Shown: piece after piece, positions 28,723-37,090 of the stretch | Layout: each line of letters opens with the position of its first letter | Position numbering within the stretch: position 1 is the stretch's first letter | Assembly (NCBI RefSeq): GCF_001612785.1 | Contig: NZ_BDBC01000031.1 | Span: 62,001 to 126,000, forward strand | Reading direction: 5' to 3' | Length of the DNA stretch: 64,000 nt | From: Nocardia beijingensis NBRC 16342 | GTDB taxonomy: Bacteria > Actinomycetota > Actinomycetes > Mycobacteriales > Mycobacteriaceae | Notes under the pieces: model-generated | Seen by the model: the letters and a program-made list of their open reading frames with translations, nothing else | What the model was told of the DNA's origin: nothing | Databases searched by the model: none | Translations under genes and position numbers: made by a program

Positions 28723-30159
28723 GTGAATCATCGCCAGGTTGTCGTGGTCGGCGCGGGCCCGGTCGGGTTGTGGTTGGCGGCGGAATTGTGCCTGGGTGGC
28801 GCCGAAGTGCTGGTGTTGGAGGCGCGAACGGAGCCGGACCCGAATTCCAAAGCGATGGCCATACATCCGCGCACCCTCGAGATCCTCGCATCTCGAGCCC
28901 TCGTGGACCGGTTCCTAGCCGAAGGCAACCGCATCCCGAGCGGACACTTCGCCGCCCTGGACAGTCGGCTGGACTTCCGGCTGCTGGACACTTCGTACCC
29001 GTTCACGCTGACTCTTCCGCAAGTGCGCACCGAGCAACTGCTGGAAACACACGCTCGCGCGGCCGGAGCCGATGTCCGGCGCGGGCAGCGGGTGACCGGG
29101 TTGACCGTTCGCGCCGAGTCGGTCACGGTGCACCTCGATGAGGAGGCCGACATCGAGGCCGAATGGGTGGTGGGCTGCGACGGCGTCCGCAGCACGGTCA
29201 GGCAGTCCGCGGGCATTGCCTATCCCGGCGTCGATTCCACACTGCTGGGTTGGCTCGGCGATGTCGAACTCGCCGATCCGCCGCCTCAGCCGGTCTTCAC
29301 GGAGTGGACCGAGGCGGGACTGCTCATGGGTGTGCGGCTGGCCGGCGAGACATATCGCCTGATCGGTATCACCCCCGAGGATCTGCGGACCGACTGGCCC
29401 GGTCCTCTCACCCTGTGCGAACTTCAGCGGAAGACGCGCACGATCGTCCACACGGACTGGGCTATGCACTCGCCGAAGTGGTTGTCGCGCTTCGGCAATG
29501 CCGCCCGGCAAGCCGAACGCTACCGGGCGGGCAGGGTACTGCTCGCCGGTGACGCGGCACACCAGCACATGCCGGCAGGCGGAATCGGAATGAACCTCGG
29601 GCTCGCGGACGCGATGAACCTCGGATGGAAGCTGGCAGCCACCGTTTCCGGACGCGCACGCGACGGCCTGCTCGACACCTACCACACCGAGCGGCACCCG
29701 ATCGGTACCAGAGCACTGCACATCACCCAAGCCCAGGCCGCACTGATGACCGCCTTCTCACCGGACGGCAGGCAGTTGCGCGCCCTGTTGTCCGACATGA
29801 TCACCCACCGACCCGAGTTCGCTCGCACACTCGGCGAGCACCTGTCCGGACTGTCGGCGACCTACCCGGCCGCCCCCGGCGCACACCCCCTGACCGGTCA
29901 CCGCGCCCCGGACCTGCCACTCACCGATGGCCGCACACTGTTCGCGACCCTCGCCGGCGCACGCCACGTACTGGTCGATCTCACCGGCGCCATGAAACCG
30001 GCCGCGAATCTGCCGCTCGCACGAGCAGTCCCCGTCCACGACCGGCCACAGTGGGCAGGAGCGACAGCCGCGCTGATCCGACCGGACGGCTACCTGGCCT
30101 GGGTCGGCAACCACGACGCCGACCTGGCAACCGCGCTGTCCACCGCTGGTCTCGCCTGA
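28723..30159 (+). CDS. Class A FAD-dependent aromatic monooxygenase, rifampicin-monooxygenase-like
   Basis: 478 residues from a GTG at 28723, AGGAGA six bases upstream. FAD motif VVVGAGPVGLWLAAEL, DG motif WVVGCDGVRSTVR, and GD motif VLLAGDAAHQHMPAGGIGMN followed by NLGWKLAA; the C-terminal 90 residues form the thioredoxin-like domain of the PHBH group. HSPKWLSRFGNAARQAERY closely resembles the corresponding stretch of Nocardia rifampicin monooxygenase (RIFMO/Rox). It could therefore detoxify an aromatic antibiotic, but many relatives are polyketide hydroxylases. No adjacent pathway genes. Confidence 0.85.
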   Translation: MNHRQVVVVGAGPVGLWLAAELCLGGAEVLVLEARTEPDPNSKAMAIHPRTLEILASRALVDRFLAEGNRIPSGHFAALDSRLDFRLLDTSYPFTLTLPQVRTEQLLETHARAAGADVRRGQRVTGLTVRAESVTVHLDEEADIEAEWVVGCDGVRSTVRQSAGIAYPGVDSTLLGWLGDVELADPPPQPVFTEWTEAGLLMGVRLAGETYRLIGITPEDLRTDWPGPLTLCELQRKTRTIVHTDWAMHSPKWLSRFGNAARQAERYRAGRVLLAGDAAHQHMPAGGIGMNLGLADAMNLGWKLAATVSGRARDGLLDTYHTERHPIGTRALHITQAQAALMTAFSPDGRQLRALLSDMITHRPEFARTLGEHLSGLSATYPAAPGAHPLTGHRAPDLPLTDGRTLFATLAGARHVLVDLTGAMKPAANLPLARAVPVHDRPQWAGATAALIRPDGYLAWVGNHDADLATALSTAGLA

Positions 30160-30305
30160 GTACAGACCGCGCCGACAACTGTCGAGCGCTGCCGCACCGA
30201 CGAAGGTGGCCGTGGTGTACTCGCCGCGCGCGGCCGTCGAGCGTCCTGGATAGCCTTCGATCCGGAAGCGAACTCGGCGCTGGACTGCGCCTTCGCCCCG
30301 CGGGA

Positions 30306-30322
30306 GCGGATCACTGATCCGC
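30306..30322. repeat. 17-bp palindrome over the EACC1-like gene stop
   Basis: GCGGATCA-C-TGATCCGC is a perfect 8+1+8 dyad; the TGA stop of the EACC1-like gene lies inside it. It could be a terminator stem or an operator at the operon end. The rest of 30160-30310, between convergent genes, holds nothing recognisable. Confidence 0.6.
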
Positions 30323-30697
30323 ATCCGGAAGACCATGCCCTTCGGACTCGTTTCCGTTGCGGGCGAGGACTTCTCGGATCAAGGCACGCGGGTCGCGGAC
30401 GCCCGTCGCGGAGATCGTGACGGATCTGCCCTGCGGACCGGTGATCTCGATGGTGACATTCTTGTGGCGGAGCAGCCAGTCGGGGATGGCACGGGCCAGC
30501 ACGGTGAGGGTGCCGCCGGCGCCGAGCGCGATGATCAGGGCATCGGACAGACTGCCCATTCGGTCGGGAGCTGGAGCGGCGTGGACGAGTTCGATCCGGC
30601 CACGCAGGGCGTCCTCGTCCCGCAGCCAGGACCGCAGGGACAGCAGGTCGTCGTAGTCGCCGACGACAACCCGCAGGTGGGCGAGGTGGGATGTCAT
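30311..30697 (-). CDS. EACC1-like effector-associated small protein
   Basis: 128 residues. N-terminal strand-turn-strand HLRVVVGDYDDLLSLRSWLR, ELVHAAPAPDRMGSLSDALI, then a hydrophobic helix LGAGGTLTVLARAIPDWLL and VTIEITGPQGRSVTISATGV. This layout matches the 'effector-associated constant component 1' family, described from comparative genomics as a constant partner in conflict systems with caspase, trypsin and similar effectors. The start overlaps the caspase stop by ATGA. The central helix could be membrane-active or a packing helix; the molecular role is unproven. Confidence 0.8.
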   Translation of the reverse strand: MTSHLAHLRVVVGDYDDLLSLRSWLRDEDALRGRIELVHAAPAPDRMGSLSDALIIALGAGGTLTVLARAIPDWLLRHKNVTIEITGPQGRSVTISATGVRDPRALIREVLARNGNESEGHGLPDADQ

Positions 30698-31818
30698 GGG
30701 GGCTCCTTCCGGGACGCGCGGGACCGGCCGACCGCCCGGGGTCCGCTGCGGACGGCTCGGCCGACGTCCGTGCGGTCGGCGAGCAGCGCGGCATGCAGTT
30801 CCGCCGCGCGGGCCTGGTCTCCCGCGGCCGCGGTCCACCGGGCGTGCTGCTCCCGCGCCCGCAGCGTCTCCGGGTGATCGGCGGCGAGTAGGCGGGCGAA
30901 ATCGGCGGCCAGACCCGCGTACAGGCGCGCTGCCTCCGCCGCCGCGCCGGATTCGCCGACCGCGAAGGCGTGCCGGTCGCGCATCGCCAGTACCGCGAGG
31001 TGGTCGGGGCCGAGCGCCGCGGTCCGCTGCCGCACCTGTTCGGCGTAGCGGTCGGTCGCGGAGATCGGTGCGCCGCGGTCCCCGCGGTTGGGTGCCAGCG
31101 CCAGCAGATCGGCCGTCCGGGTGCCGCAGCGTTCGGGCAGGGGCAGGCCGCGCTGGTCCATCGTCCACCGGAGCCGCTGGTAGATATGCCCGAGGGTGAG
31201 CAGTTCGGGTCCTTCGGGATCGCCTTCGGTCAGCAGCGTGATCAGTTCACCGGTGAAGGCGGTGTGGATCGCGCCCGGTGGCGCCATCGCCAGTTCGTTG
31301 CGCGGGGTGGAGGTCAGTGTGAAGGTGCCGTCGACGTCCAGTTGACCGGTCAAGGTCGGTGCGCCGCTGGACATCCGGTCTCCGATCACGCGCCCCGAGT
31401 AGCAGCAGTCCAAGATCACCACCCGGTTGCGCGCCCTCGATTCGGCGAACGCCTCCCGGATCGTCTCGAACGGAAGGCCCGTCCACCGCAGGGTGGTCGT
31501 CCGGGTGGACGGCAGAGTGAGGTACAGCCCGCCGGAGTTGTCCGGCAGGCCGTGCCCGGCGTAGTAGAACAGCAGCAGGTCCTCCGCGTCCTCGGCCGCT
31601 CGCTCGACTCGTGCGCCGAGTTCGGCGATGGGCCGATCCTCGGTGATCACGGTGCAGTGCGCGGCGGGCAGGTCGGTGCCGTGATCGGAGGTGAGGATCT
31701 CCGCGAGGTCGGTCACGTTGGCGCGCACGGAGGGCAGATCGGCGAGATCTCGGTCGGCATAACTGCTCGCGCCGACGAGGACGGCGCGCGACCGAAGAGG
31801 ATCGGGTAGCCGCGTCAT
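30694..31818 (-). CDS. Caspase-family (metacaspase-like) peptidase with C-terminal helical repeats
   Basis: 374 residues. The caspase p20 core starts at RAVLVGASSYADRDLADLPS; catalytic His89 is in FYYAGHG and catalytic Cys139 in VVILDCCYSG. The C-terminal about 110 residues (RTAALGPDHLAVLAMRDRHA..., LLAADHPETLRAREQHARW) are TPR-like repeats of the type found next to signalling NTPases. No signal peptide, so cytosolic. Two bases separate it from the upstream pseudokinase-like gene. By family knowledge such peptidases execute proteolysis in abortive-infection or suicide-type systems; the substrate is unknown. Confidence 0.92.
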   Translation of the reverse strand: MTRLPDPLRSRAVLVGASSYADRDLADLPSVRANVTDLAEILTSDHGTDLPAAHCTVITEDRPIAELGARVERAAEDAEDLLLFYYAGHGLPDNSGGLYLTLPSTRTTTLRWTGLPFETIREAFAESRARNRVVILDCCYSGRVIGDRMSSGAPTLTGQLDVDGTFTLTSTPRNELAMAPPGAIHTAFTGELITLLTEGDPEGPELLTLGHIYQRLRWTMDQRGLPLPERCGTRTADLLALAPNRGDRGAPISATDRYAEQVRQRTAALGPDHLAVLAMRDRHAFAVGESGAAAEAARLYAGLAADFARLLAADHPETLRAREQHARWTAAAGDQARAAELHAALLADRTDVGRAVRSGPRAVGRSRASRKEPP

Positions 31819-31820
31819 CG

Positions 31821-33809
31821 TCAGCTCGCCAGCCGGTAGGTGCCGCTGAGCACTGCGTTCCCGGTGAGCGTCAGGTGCTCGTCGTCGAGCAGCTCCGCGT
31901 GCACGGCGACGGTTCGCGGCAGCTGCGTCCCGGGCAGGCAGTCGAACTGGACGTCCATACTGGTCCCGGCGGAACGCACTGTCGTCGACCTGCACGCGGG
32001 TTGGTCGCCGATCATCAGCCCCGCGACGGAGCCGTTGGTGAGGAAGGAGTACTCGTTGTTGGTCCAGCGGCCGGACAGATCGGTGCGTGACTTCGTCGGC
32101 TCCGGGTCGCCTGGCGCCGAGGGGGAAGCGGAGCGCTCCACTTTCAGCTCGATGTCCTGCGCGGGATTGCCGGTCTCGATGTTGAAGTAGCGCAATTCGC
32201 CGGTGCCGTCCCGGATTCCGGCTTCGAAGGCGGCGCGGCCCGTCCCGGCGGGCTGCCCTGTGGCGGAGCGGAGCGCGCCGACGTCCACCTGCCCGGTGAA
32301 GTCGCACCCGTCGCGCTCGACGGGATCGGCTGTGCGCAGTGTCTCGGCGGCGATTCCCGGCACGCCGAGGACGGCGCGGGCGATGGGGTTGGTGGCCACG
32401 GGGCGCCGGGTCCAGGTGCCCGGAGCCGTTCCGCCCACTGGTCCGCTGAGCAGGAGGTCGTCACCTTCCACACGGACTTCCCCTCGGTATCTGCCCGGTG
32501 GTTCGAGGACGAAGGCGGCGGTGCGCGCCGGGAGGTCGACCGAGCCGCGTGCGTTGGCCTCCGTGGCGAATTTGAAGACGAAGTTGTAGCCGTTGTCGTT
32601 CAGGAACCGCGCCGAGTCGGCCAGCACGTCGGCGTAGCGACGGTCGCCGATCACCGAGTCGCACGGCTGCGCGCCGCCGAAGACGTCGGGCAGGATGCGC
32701 GGAGCGGTGATCGCGCCGACCACGCCGACCGTCACCGTGACGACGGTGATCGCCACGACGGTGATGATCGACAACCCACCGGTGGCGGCCGTCGCCGCAG
32801 CGGGGAGCACCGGCGCCAGATTCGGCAGCGCGATGGGCGCGGGCGGCGGGGTACCCGGACTCGCGTGCCGGGCAAGGGTTCCCGCCACCGCCCCCGACCC
32901 GAGGCCGGCCGCGCCCAGCAATGCCGCTCTGCGGCGTCCGACCTTGCGTACTCCGCTGCCCGTGAGGAGTTCACGCGGGATGGCGCCGGTCGCGCGATGG
33001 TCGGAATCGATGACGATCCCCGCCAGCCAGTCACGCAATTGCGCCGCGCTCGGCCGGGCGAGCGGATCGGCCGTGGTCGCGGCCCGCAGCAGCGCCACCA
33101 ATTCGGCGGCGACACCAGGTATCTCCGGCAGCGCGACACTACGCGCCCCGAGGTCGAACAGCGCTTCCTGCCAGGGCAATTCGCCGCCCAGCAACACATA
33201 CATGGTGACGCCGAGGCGGTAGACGTCACCGGCAGGCCCGGCCACGATCCGGCCGGCCAGCGCCGCGGGCAGATCCTCGGGCGGGGTGTACGCGTCGACG
33301 GCAGCGGGCATCGCCAAGCCGGGGGCGTTCATGCCGAAGCCCGCCAGTACCGGCCTGTCGTTCGTCAGAAGGATCGTGGCGGGCTGCAGCGCCCCGTGCG
33401 GGAGGTCGACGGAGTGCGCGGCGGCCAGCGCGTCCGCGATCGCGATGCCGAGCTCGCGGGTGGTGCGCACCGAGAGCGGGCCGTGTTCGTCGAGGTGGTC
33501 GGCGAGCACGGGCCCACTCTCGACGATCAGGAAGGGCCGTCCGTCCAGCGTGATGTCGGCGGCGATCATCCGGGCGACGTGCGGGCCGGCGGAGATGTCG
33601 AGCAGCGCCTTCGCCCACCGCCGGAACGCCGTGCGCCCCTGGTCCGGCGCGGGCGCCTTGGCGAGGGTCAGCACGGCCTCGCGGCCGTCGCGGTCGGCGA
33701 TCGACGTCACCGTCGCGACCACGTCGTCGTCCAGCAGTTCGACCGCCGAGAACCCTGCAGGCAGCACGCCCGCGGTCCCGGTGTCGTCGTGTGGTGTCCG
33801 GTGGCTCAT
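31821..33809 (-). CDS. Membrane-anchored predicted Ser/Thr pseudokinase with extracytoplasmic domain
   Basis: 662 residues. Residues about 20-265 have the Hanks-kinase layout: a possible VAIK-type Lys51, a catalytic-loop position HGALQP (138-143) instead of HRDxKP, GFG (157-159) instead of DFG, PPED for APE, and the conserved F-helix DVYRLG. The catalytic and metal-binding aspartates are therefore both absent, so it should not phosphorylate. A basic/small-residue stretch near 290-312 and a strong transmembrane helix near 344-368 follow. About 290 residues then lie outside, with Cys pairs and a beta-rich look. It overlaps the Tat protein stop by ATGA. Likely a signal-relay scaffold between an outside sensor and the caspase. 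Confidence 0.85.
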   Translation of the reverse strand: MSHRTPHDDTGTAGVLPAGFSAVELLDDDVVATVTSIADRDGREAVLTLAKAPAPDQGRTAFRRWAKALLDISAGPHVARMIAADITLDGRPFLIVESGPVLADHLDEHGPLSVRTTRELGIAIADALAAAHSVDLPHGALQPATILLTNDRPVLAGFGMNAPGLAMPAAVDAYTPPEDLPAALAGRIVAGPAGDVYRLGVTMYVLLGGELPWQEALFDLGARSVALPEIPGVAAELVALLRAATTADPLARPSAAQLRDWLAGIVIDSDHRATGAIPRELLTGSGVRKVGRRRAALLGAAGLGSGAVAGTLARHASPGTPPPAPIALPNLAPVLPAAATAATGGLSIITVVAITVVTVTVGVVGAITAPRILPDVFGGAQPCDSVIGDRRYADVLADSARFLNDNGYNFVFKFATEANARGSVDLPARTAAFVLEPPGRYRGEVRVEGDDLLLSGPVGGTAPGTWTRRPVATNPIARAVLGVPGIAAETLRTADPVERDGCDFTGQVDVGALRSATGQPAGTGRAAFEAGIRDGTGELRYFNIETGNPAQDIELKVERSASPSAPGDPEPTKSRTDLSGRWTNNEYSFLTNGSVAGLMIGDQPACRSTTVRSAGTSMDVQFDCLPGTQLPRTVAVHAELLDDEHLTLTGNAVLSGTYRLAS

Positions 33810-34432
33810 CGAATCCTCGGGAAGTAGCCTTCGAACCGCCATCCCGCGCCCGAGTCGACCGCCGCTCCGCGGTGCGCGTCGCCCGCCGGACAATGGCTGT
33901 CGATCCAATTCGGGCCGAAGTACAGCACTTGGCATTTCGTGCAGCGGTTCCAGCCGGGCTGTTTCGGGAAGTCCGACAGTGGTGGCTGCAGATCCGTTTC
34001 GATGCGGTAGGTCTCGGCCGACGGTGTGTGCCCCTCCGAGTTGTTCGGGCAGACGCCCCGATCGAAGGAGAAGTACGCCGCTTTGCAGGTGCGGCACCAC
34101 TTCAGGCCGAGCATGCCCGCGCGATCCTGGCCGATCTCGGGCTGTTCGTCGACAAACCAGTAGACCGCACTGCCGTCCTGGTAGTGGCTGTGGTCCCAGA
34201 GATGCGAGACCGGGCAGTGGCCCTGATCATCGCCCCACGCGAACCACATGTTCTGGCAGCGGCTGCACCACCGGAAGCCCGAATTGGACCCGGCGAAAGC
34301 AATTTTCGGCGCTATGGCAACGCCGAGCGCCAGACCCGCTCCCGCCGCCGCGGCGCGGGTGAGAAACCGTCTGCGGTCCACCGGACGCGGCAGCCGACGG
34401 ACGGCGCGGAAATTCGACCAGTACTCGTTCAT
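33806..34432 (-). CDS. Tat-exported protein with three Cys-rich repeats
   Basis: 208 residues. N-terminal DRRRFLTRAAAAGAGLALGV ending IAFAG is a twin-arginine signal with a signal-peptidase site. The mature part has three repeats of W/R-C-x-x-C ... C-P ... H: RWCSRCQNMWFAWG/GHCP, KWCRTCKAAYFSF/GVCP and NRCTKCQVLYFGP/SHCP. Each supplies three Cys and a His, suitable for a metal or a disulfide knot. Similar repeats occur in secreted actinomycete proteins of unknown role. First gene of the four-gene caspase operon (GGGGAAG ribosome site) and coupled to the membrane pseudokinase; a plausible extracellular sensor or partner. Confidence 0.8.
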   Translation of the reverse strand: MNEYWSNFRAVRRLPRPVDRRRFLTRAAAAGAGLALGVAIAPKIAFAGSNSGFRWCSRCQNMWFAWGDDQGHCPVSHLWDHSHYQDGSAVYWFVDEQPEIGQDRAGMLGLKWCRTCKAAYFSFDRGVCPNNSEGHTPSAETYRIETDLQPPLSDFPKQPGWNRCTKCQVLYFGPNWIDSHCPAGDAHRGAAVDSGAGWRFEGYFPRIR

Positions 34433-34619
34433 GGCATCTTCCCCTCGAAATCGGCTGTGCCGACAGGGATATTCTCGCGGCTCGAGCGGCGTGCGCTGTC
34501 CCGGTGATCCGCCGCCCGCGCGACGGGAAACTCGGACGCGGATGGGTGGAAACCTTGGTTGCGTCTGTGGTGTGGTCGTGGATGATCGGGCCAGCGGGGG
34601 AAAACGAGGAGATCGTGCG
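34433..34619. promoter_or_regulatory. Divergent promoter between caspase operon and sensor kinase
   Basis: 187 bases separate the Tat-protein start (minus) from the sensor-kinase GTG (plus), so both operons must start here. No long dyad or clear hexamers were found, but the layout invites control of the caspase operon by the adjacent two-component system. Confidence 0.45.
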
Positions 34620-36404
34620 GTGACGGTCATGGTTGCTGAGAGCGACGCGCGTCCTGCGCGGGCGCCGCGCTGGGCGCCCGCGGCCGCGGCCGGGCTCGCC
34701 GCGCTGGGCGTGACGTGCTGGACCATGGCCGTGTCCTGGGCGGTGTGGACGCCGCTCTGGTGGCAGGAAATACCGCCACGGAGCGCGGGATTGGTGGTTA
34801 TCGCGGCCGGCGTGGTCGCCTGGGTCCGATTGCCCTCACCGCGCATCGGATGGTTGATGGTGCTCGGCGCCGCCGTGTACTACCTCCAGTACCTCAGGGC
34901 TGCCGACGGTGTGCTGTTCGCGATCGGCTTCTGCCTCGCCTACAGCTGGATGGGTATCGCGGCGCACGTCCTCTTGGCCTGGCCCACCGGTCGATTGAGC
35001 AGCAGGTTCGACCAGGGTTTCGTAATCGCTTCGCACCTCATCGCGACGGGCACCCAGGTCGTGCGGTACGTCGTCGATCACCCTGAACCGCCGTGGGCGA
35101 TCGGTATCCACCGCCCGGTCACCTTCTGGGGGGCGACCGGCAGCGTCCTCGGCGTCGTCATGGGCGTCGCGGCCGTCGCCATCGTGGTACGGCGCTGGGC
35201 GGTGGCAGCACCGGTGCGCCGCAGGCCCGCCGGCCCGGTCTGGATCGGCATCGGCGCGACCGCGGCGATCAAGATCGCGGAAGCGGTGGTTACCGTGATA
35301 CCCGCGCCCGTCCAAGCCAAAGCCGTGCTCGCGTCGTTGTTCACCGTCGCGGTCATCGTCCTGATCCCGCTGCTGTATCTGGTCCGCTGGCTGGTGCGCA
35401 AACTCGCCCACCAAGGCGTGGTCGATCTGCTCAACGACATCGAACGCGACCTGGCCTCGATCTCCGATCCCGGGGCACTGCAGGCCGCGCTGCGACGCTC
35501 CCTCGGTGATCCCACGCTGACCATCGCCTACGTCCTGGGCGACGGCCGGTACGTGGACATCCACGGCCAGCCGGTGACCGTGACCGGCCACACCCCGGCC
35601 CGCTCGGCGACCGTGGTCCGGCGCCGCGGCGACCCCATCGCGGTGATCGAGCACGACGCCGCGCTCGACGGTCAGGCGGAGGCGACCGACGCGGCCATCA
35701 CGGCCGTCGCCCTGGCCATCGACAACGCGCGCCTCTACGCCACCCAGCAGGCGCAGCTGGAACAGCTCCGCCTCTCCCGTCTGCGGTTGGCGCAGACGGC
35801 TTTCGACGAACGCAGGCGAATCCAACGGGATCTGCACGACGGCTCCCAGCAGCGCTTCTTCCGCATCCTCATGCTGCTCGACAGCGCCCACCGCGCGCTG
35901 GCCTCGGGCGAGGAGCCGGAACCGGAGAAGGCGCGGCGCGCGGTCTCGGCCGCCCACGCCGAGCTCACCGACACCATCCGCGCCTTGCGTGACCTCACCC
36001 AGGGCATCTATCCCGCCGTCCTGAACGCACACGGCCTCGGCGCCGCGATCGAGAATCTGGCCGATCGCGCCCCGCTGCCGGTCACCTTCCAACTGACCGC
36101 GCGACGGTGGCCGAAACACGTGGAGATCACCGCCTATTTCGTGATCAGCGAAGCGCTCGCCAACGTCTACAAGCACTCCGGTGCGACCACCGCGCACGTG
36201 CGAGCGCACCCGGACGACCGGCATCTCGTCATCGAAATCACCGACGACGGCCACGGCGGCGCCCGCCCGGGCGACGGCTTGACCGGGTTACGCCATCGCG
36301 TCGAGGGCGTCGGCGGCGAGCTGGGCATCATCAGCGAGGCCGGTCACGGAACGACATTGCGCGCTCGGCTTCCCGAGGCGCCCGAGACGGGAGCGACGTC
36401 ATGA
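34620..36404 (+). CDS. Membrane sensor histidine kinase (NarL/LiaS-type, HisKA_3)
   Basis: 594 residues from a GTG at 34620 with GGAG upstream; the frame extends upstream but without a ribosome site. Seven or so hydrophobic segments fill the first about 270 residues, then a GAF-like linker. The dimerisation box ERRRIQRDLHDGSQQR holds the phosphorylated His, and the ATPase domain has the N box ALANVYKHSGA and the G1 box DDGHGGA. It overlaps the response regulator by ATGA and diverges from the caspase operon. Stimulus unknown; the multi-pass N-terminus suggests a membrane or small-molecule signal. Confidence 0.9.
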   Translation: MTVMVAESDARPARAPRWAPAAAAGLAALGVTCWTMAVSWAVWTPLWWQEIPPRSAGLVVIAAGVVAWVRLPSPRIGWLMVLGAAVYYLQYLRAADGVLFAIGFCLAYSWMGIAAHVLLAWPTGRLSSRFDQGFVIASHLIATGTQVVRYVVDHPEPPWAIGIHRPVTFWGATGSVLGVVMGVAAVAIVVRRWAVAAPVRRRPAGPVWIGIGATAAIKIAEAVVTVIPAPVQAKAVLASLFTVAVIVLIPLLYLVRWLVRKLAHQGVVDLLNDIERDLASISDPGALQAALRRSLGDPTLTIAYVLGDGRYVDIHGQPVTVTGHTPARSATVVRRRGDPIAVIEHDAALDGQAEATDAAITAVALAIDNARLYATQQAQLEQLRLSRLRLAQTAFDERRRIQRDLHDGSQQRFFRILMLLDSAHRALASGEEPEPEKARRAVSAAHAELTDTIRALRDLTQGIYPAVLNAHGLGAAIENLADRAPLPVTFQLTARRWPKHVEITAYFVISEALANVYKHSGATTAHVRAHPDDRHLVIEITDDGHGGARPGDGLTGLRHRVEGVGGELGIISEAGHGTTLRARLPEAPETGATS

Positions 36405-37090
36405 AAATCGTCATCGTCGAAGATCGCGGCCTCTTCCTGGATCTGCTCACCGACGCCTTGCGCGGTCGCGGCATCGACGTGCTCGCCCAGGCATCGACCC
36501 GGCCGGAAGCGCTGCCGCTGATCGACGAGCACGCACCCGATCTCGCCCTGCTCGACATCCGGCTGACCGCCTTCCAAGACACCGACGGTCTGGATATCGC
36601 CGAACTCGTGCGGGCGAATTATCCTGACGTCGGTCTGTTGCTGCTCTCGGACTACTTGGAGGCCGCGTACGCCGAGCGTCTGCTCAGCATCGAGGAGATC
36701 CCGCGTGCCGTCGGCTATCTCGGCAAGGAACGACTCGGCAATTTGGACGAGCTCATCGACGCGTTCACCCGAATCGTCCGCGGTGAGGTGGTCATCGACC
36801 CGTACATCATCAGCAAACTGATGTCGCGCCACCGGGTGACCGATCCGCTGGACAAGCTGACACCGCACGAGCGGCGCATTCTCGCTCTGGTCGCCGAGGG
36901 CCGCTCCAACCGCGGCATCGCGCAGACGCTGCGCACCAAGATCAGTACTGTGGAGAAGCAATTGTCCGCGATCACCAGCAAACTGGCGCTGCCGGAGACC
37001 ACCGGACTGAACCGGCGCGGCTCGCTCTACAACCAGCGCGTCCTGGCCGCCCTCACCTTCCTGCGCAGCACGAATTCGACGCCGGACTGA
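36401..37090 (+). CDS. NarL/FixJ-family response regulator
   Basis: 229 residues. Receiver domain: VIVEDRGLFLDLL acidic pocket and phosphoacceptor Asp in LALLDIRL; switch-region Ser in LLLLSDYLEA and Lys in GYLGKERL. C-terminal LuxR-type HTH: LTPHERRILALVAEGRSNRG then ISTVEKQLSAITSKL. Translationally coupled to the sensor kinase. Probable targets are its own promoter and the divergent caspase operon, by position only. Confidence 0.93.
   Translation: MKIVIVEDRGLFLDLLTDALRGRGIDVLAQASTRPEALPLIDEHAPDLALLDIRLTAFQDTDGLDIAELVRANYPDVGLLLLSDYLEAAYAERLLSIEEIPRAVGYLGKERLGNLDELIDAFTRIVRGEVVIDPYIISKLMSRHRVTDPLDKLTPHERRILALVAEGRSNRGIAQTLRTKISTVEKQLSAITSKLALPETTGLNRRGSLYNQRVLAALTFLRSTNSTPD

Noticed and set aside
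34248..34619. N-terminal extension of the sensor kinase
   Set aside because: Open frame only; it crosses the start of the divergent Tat-protein gene and has no ribosome site, whereas GTG 34620 has one.
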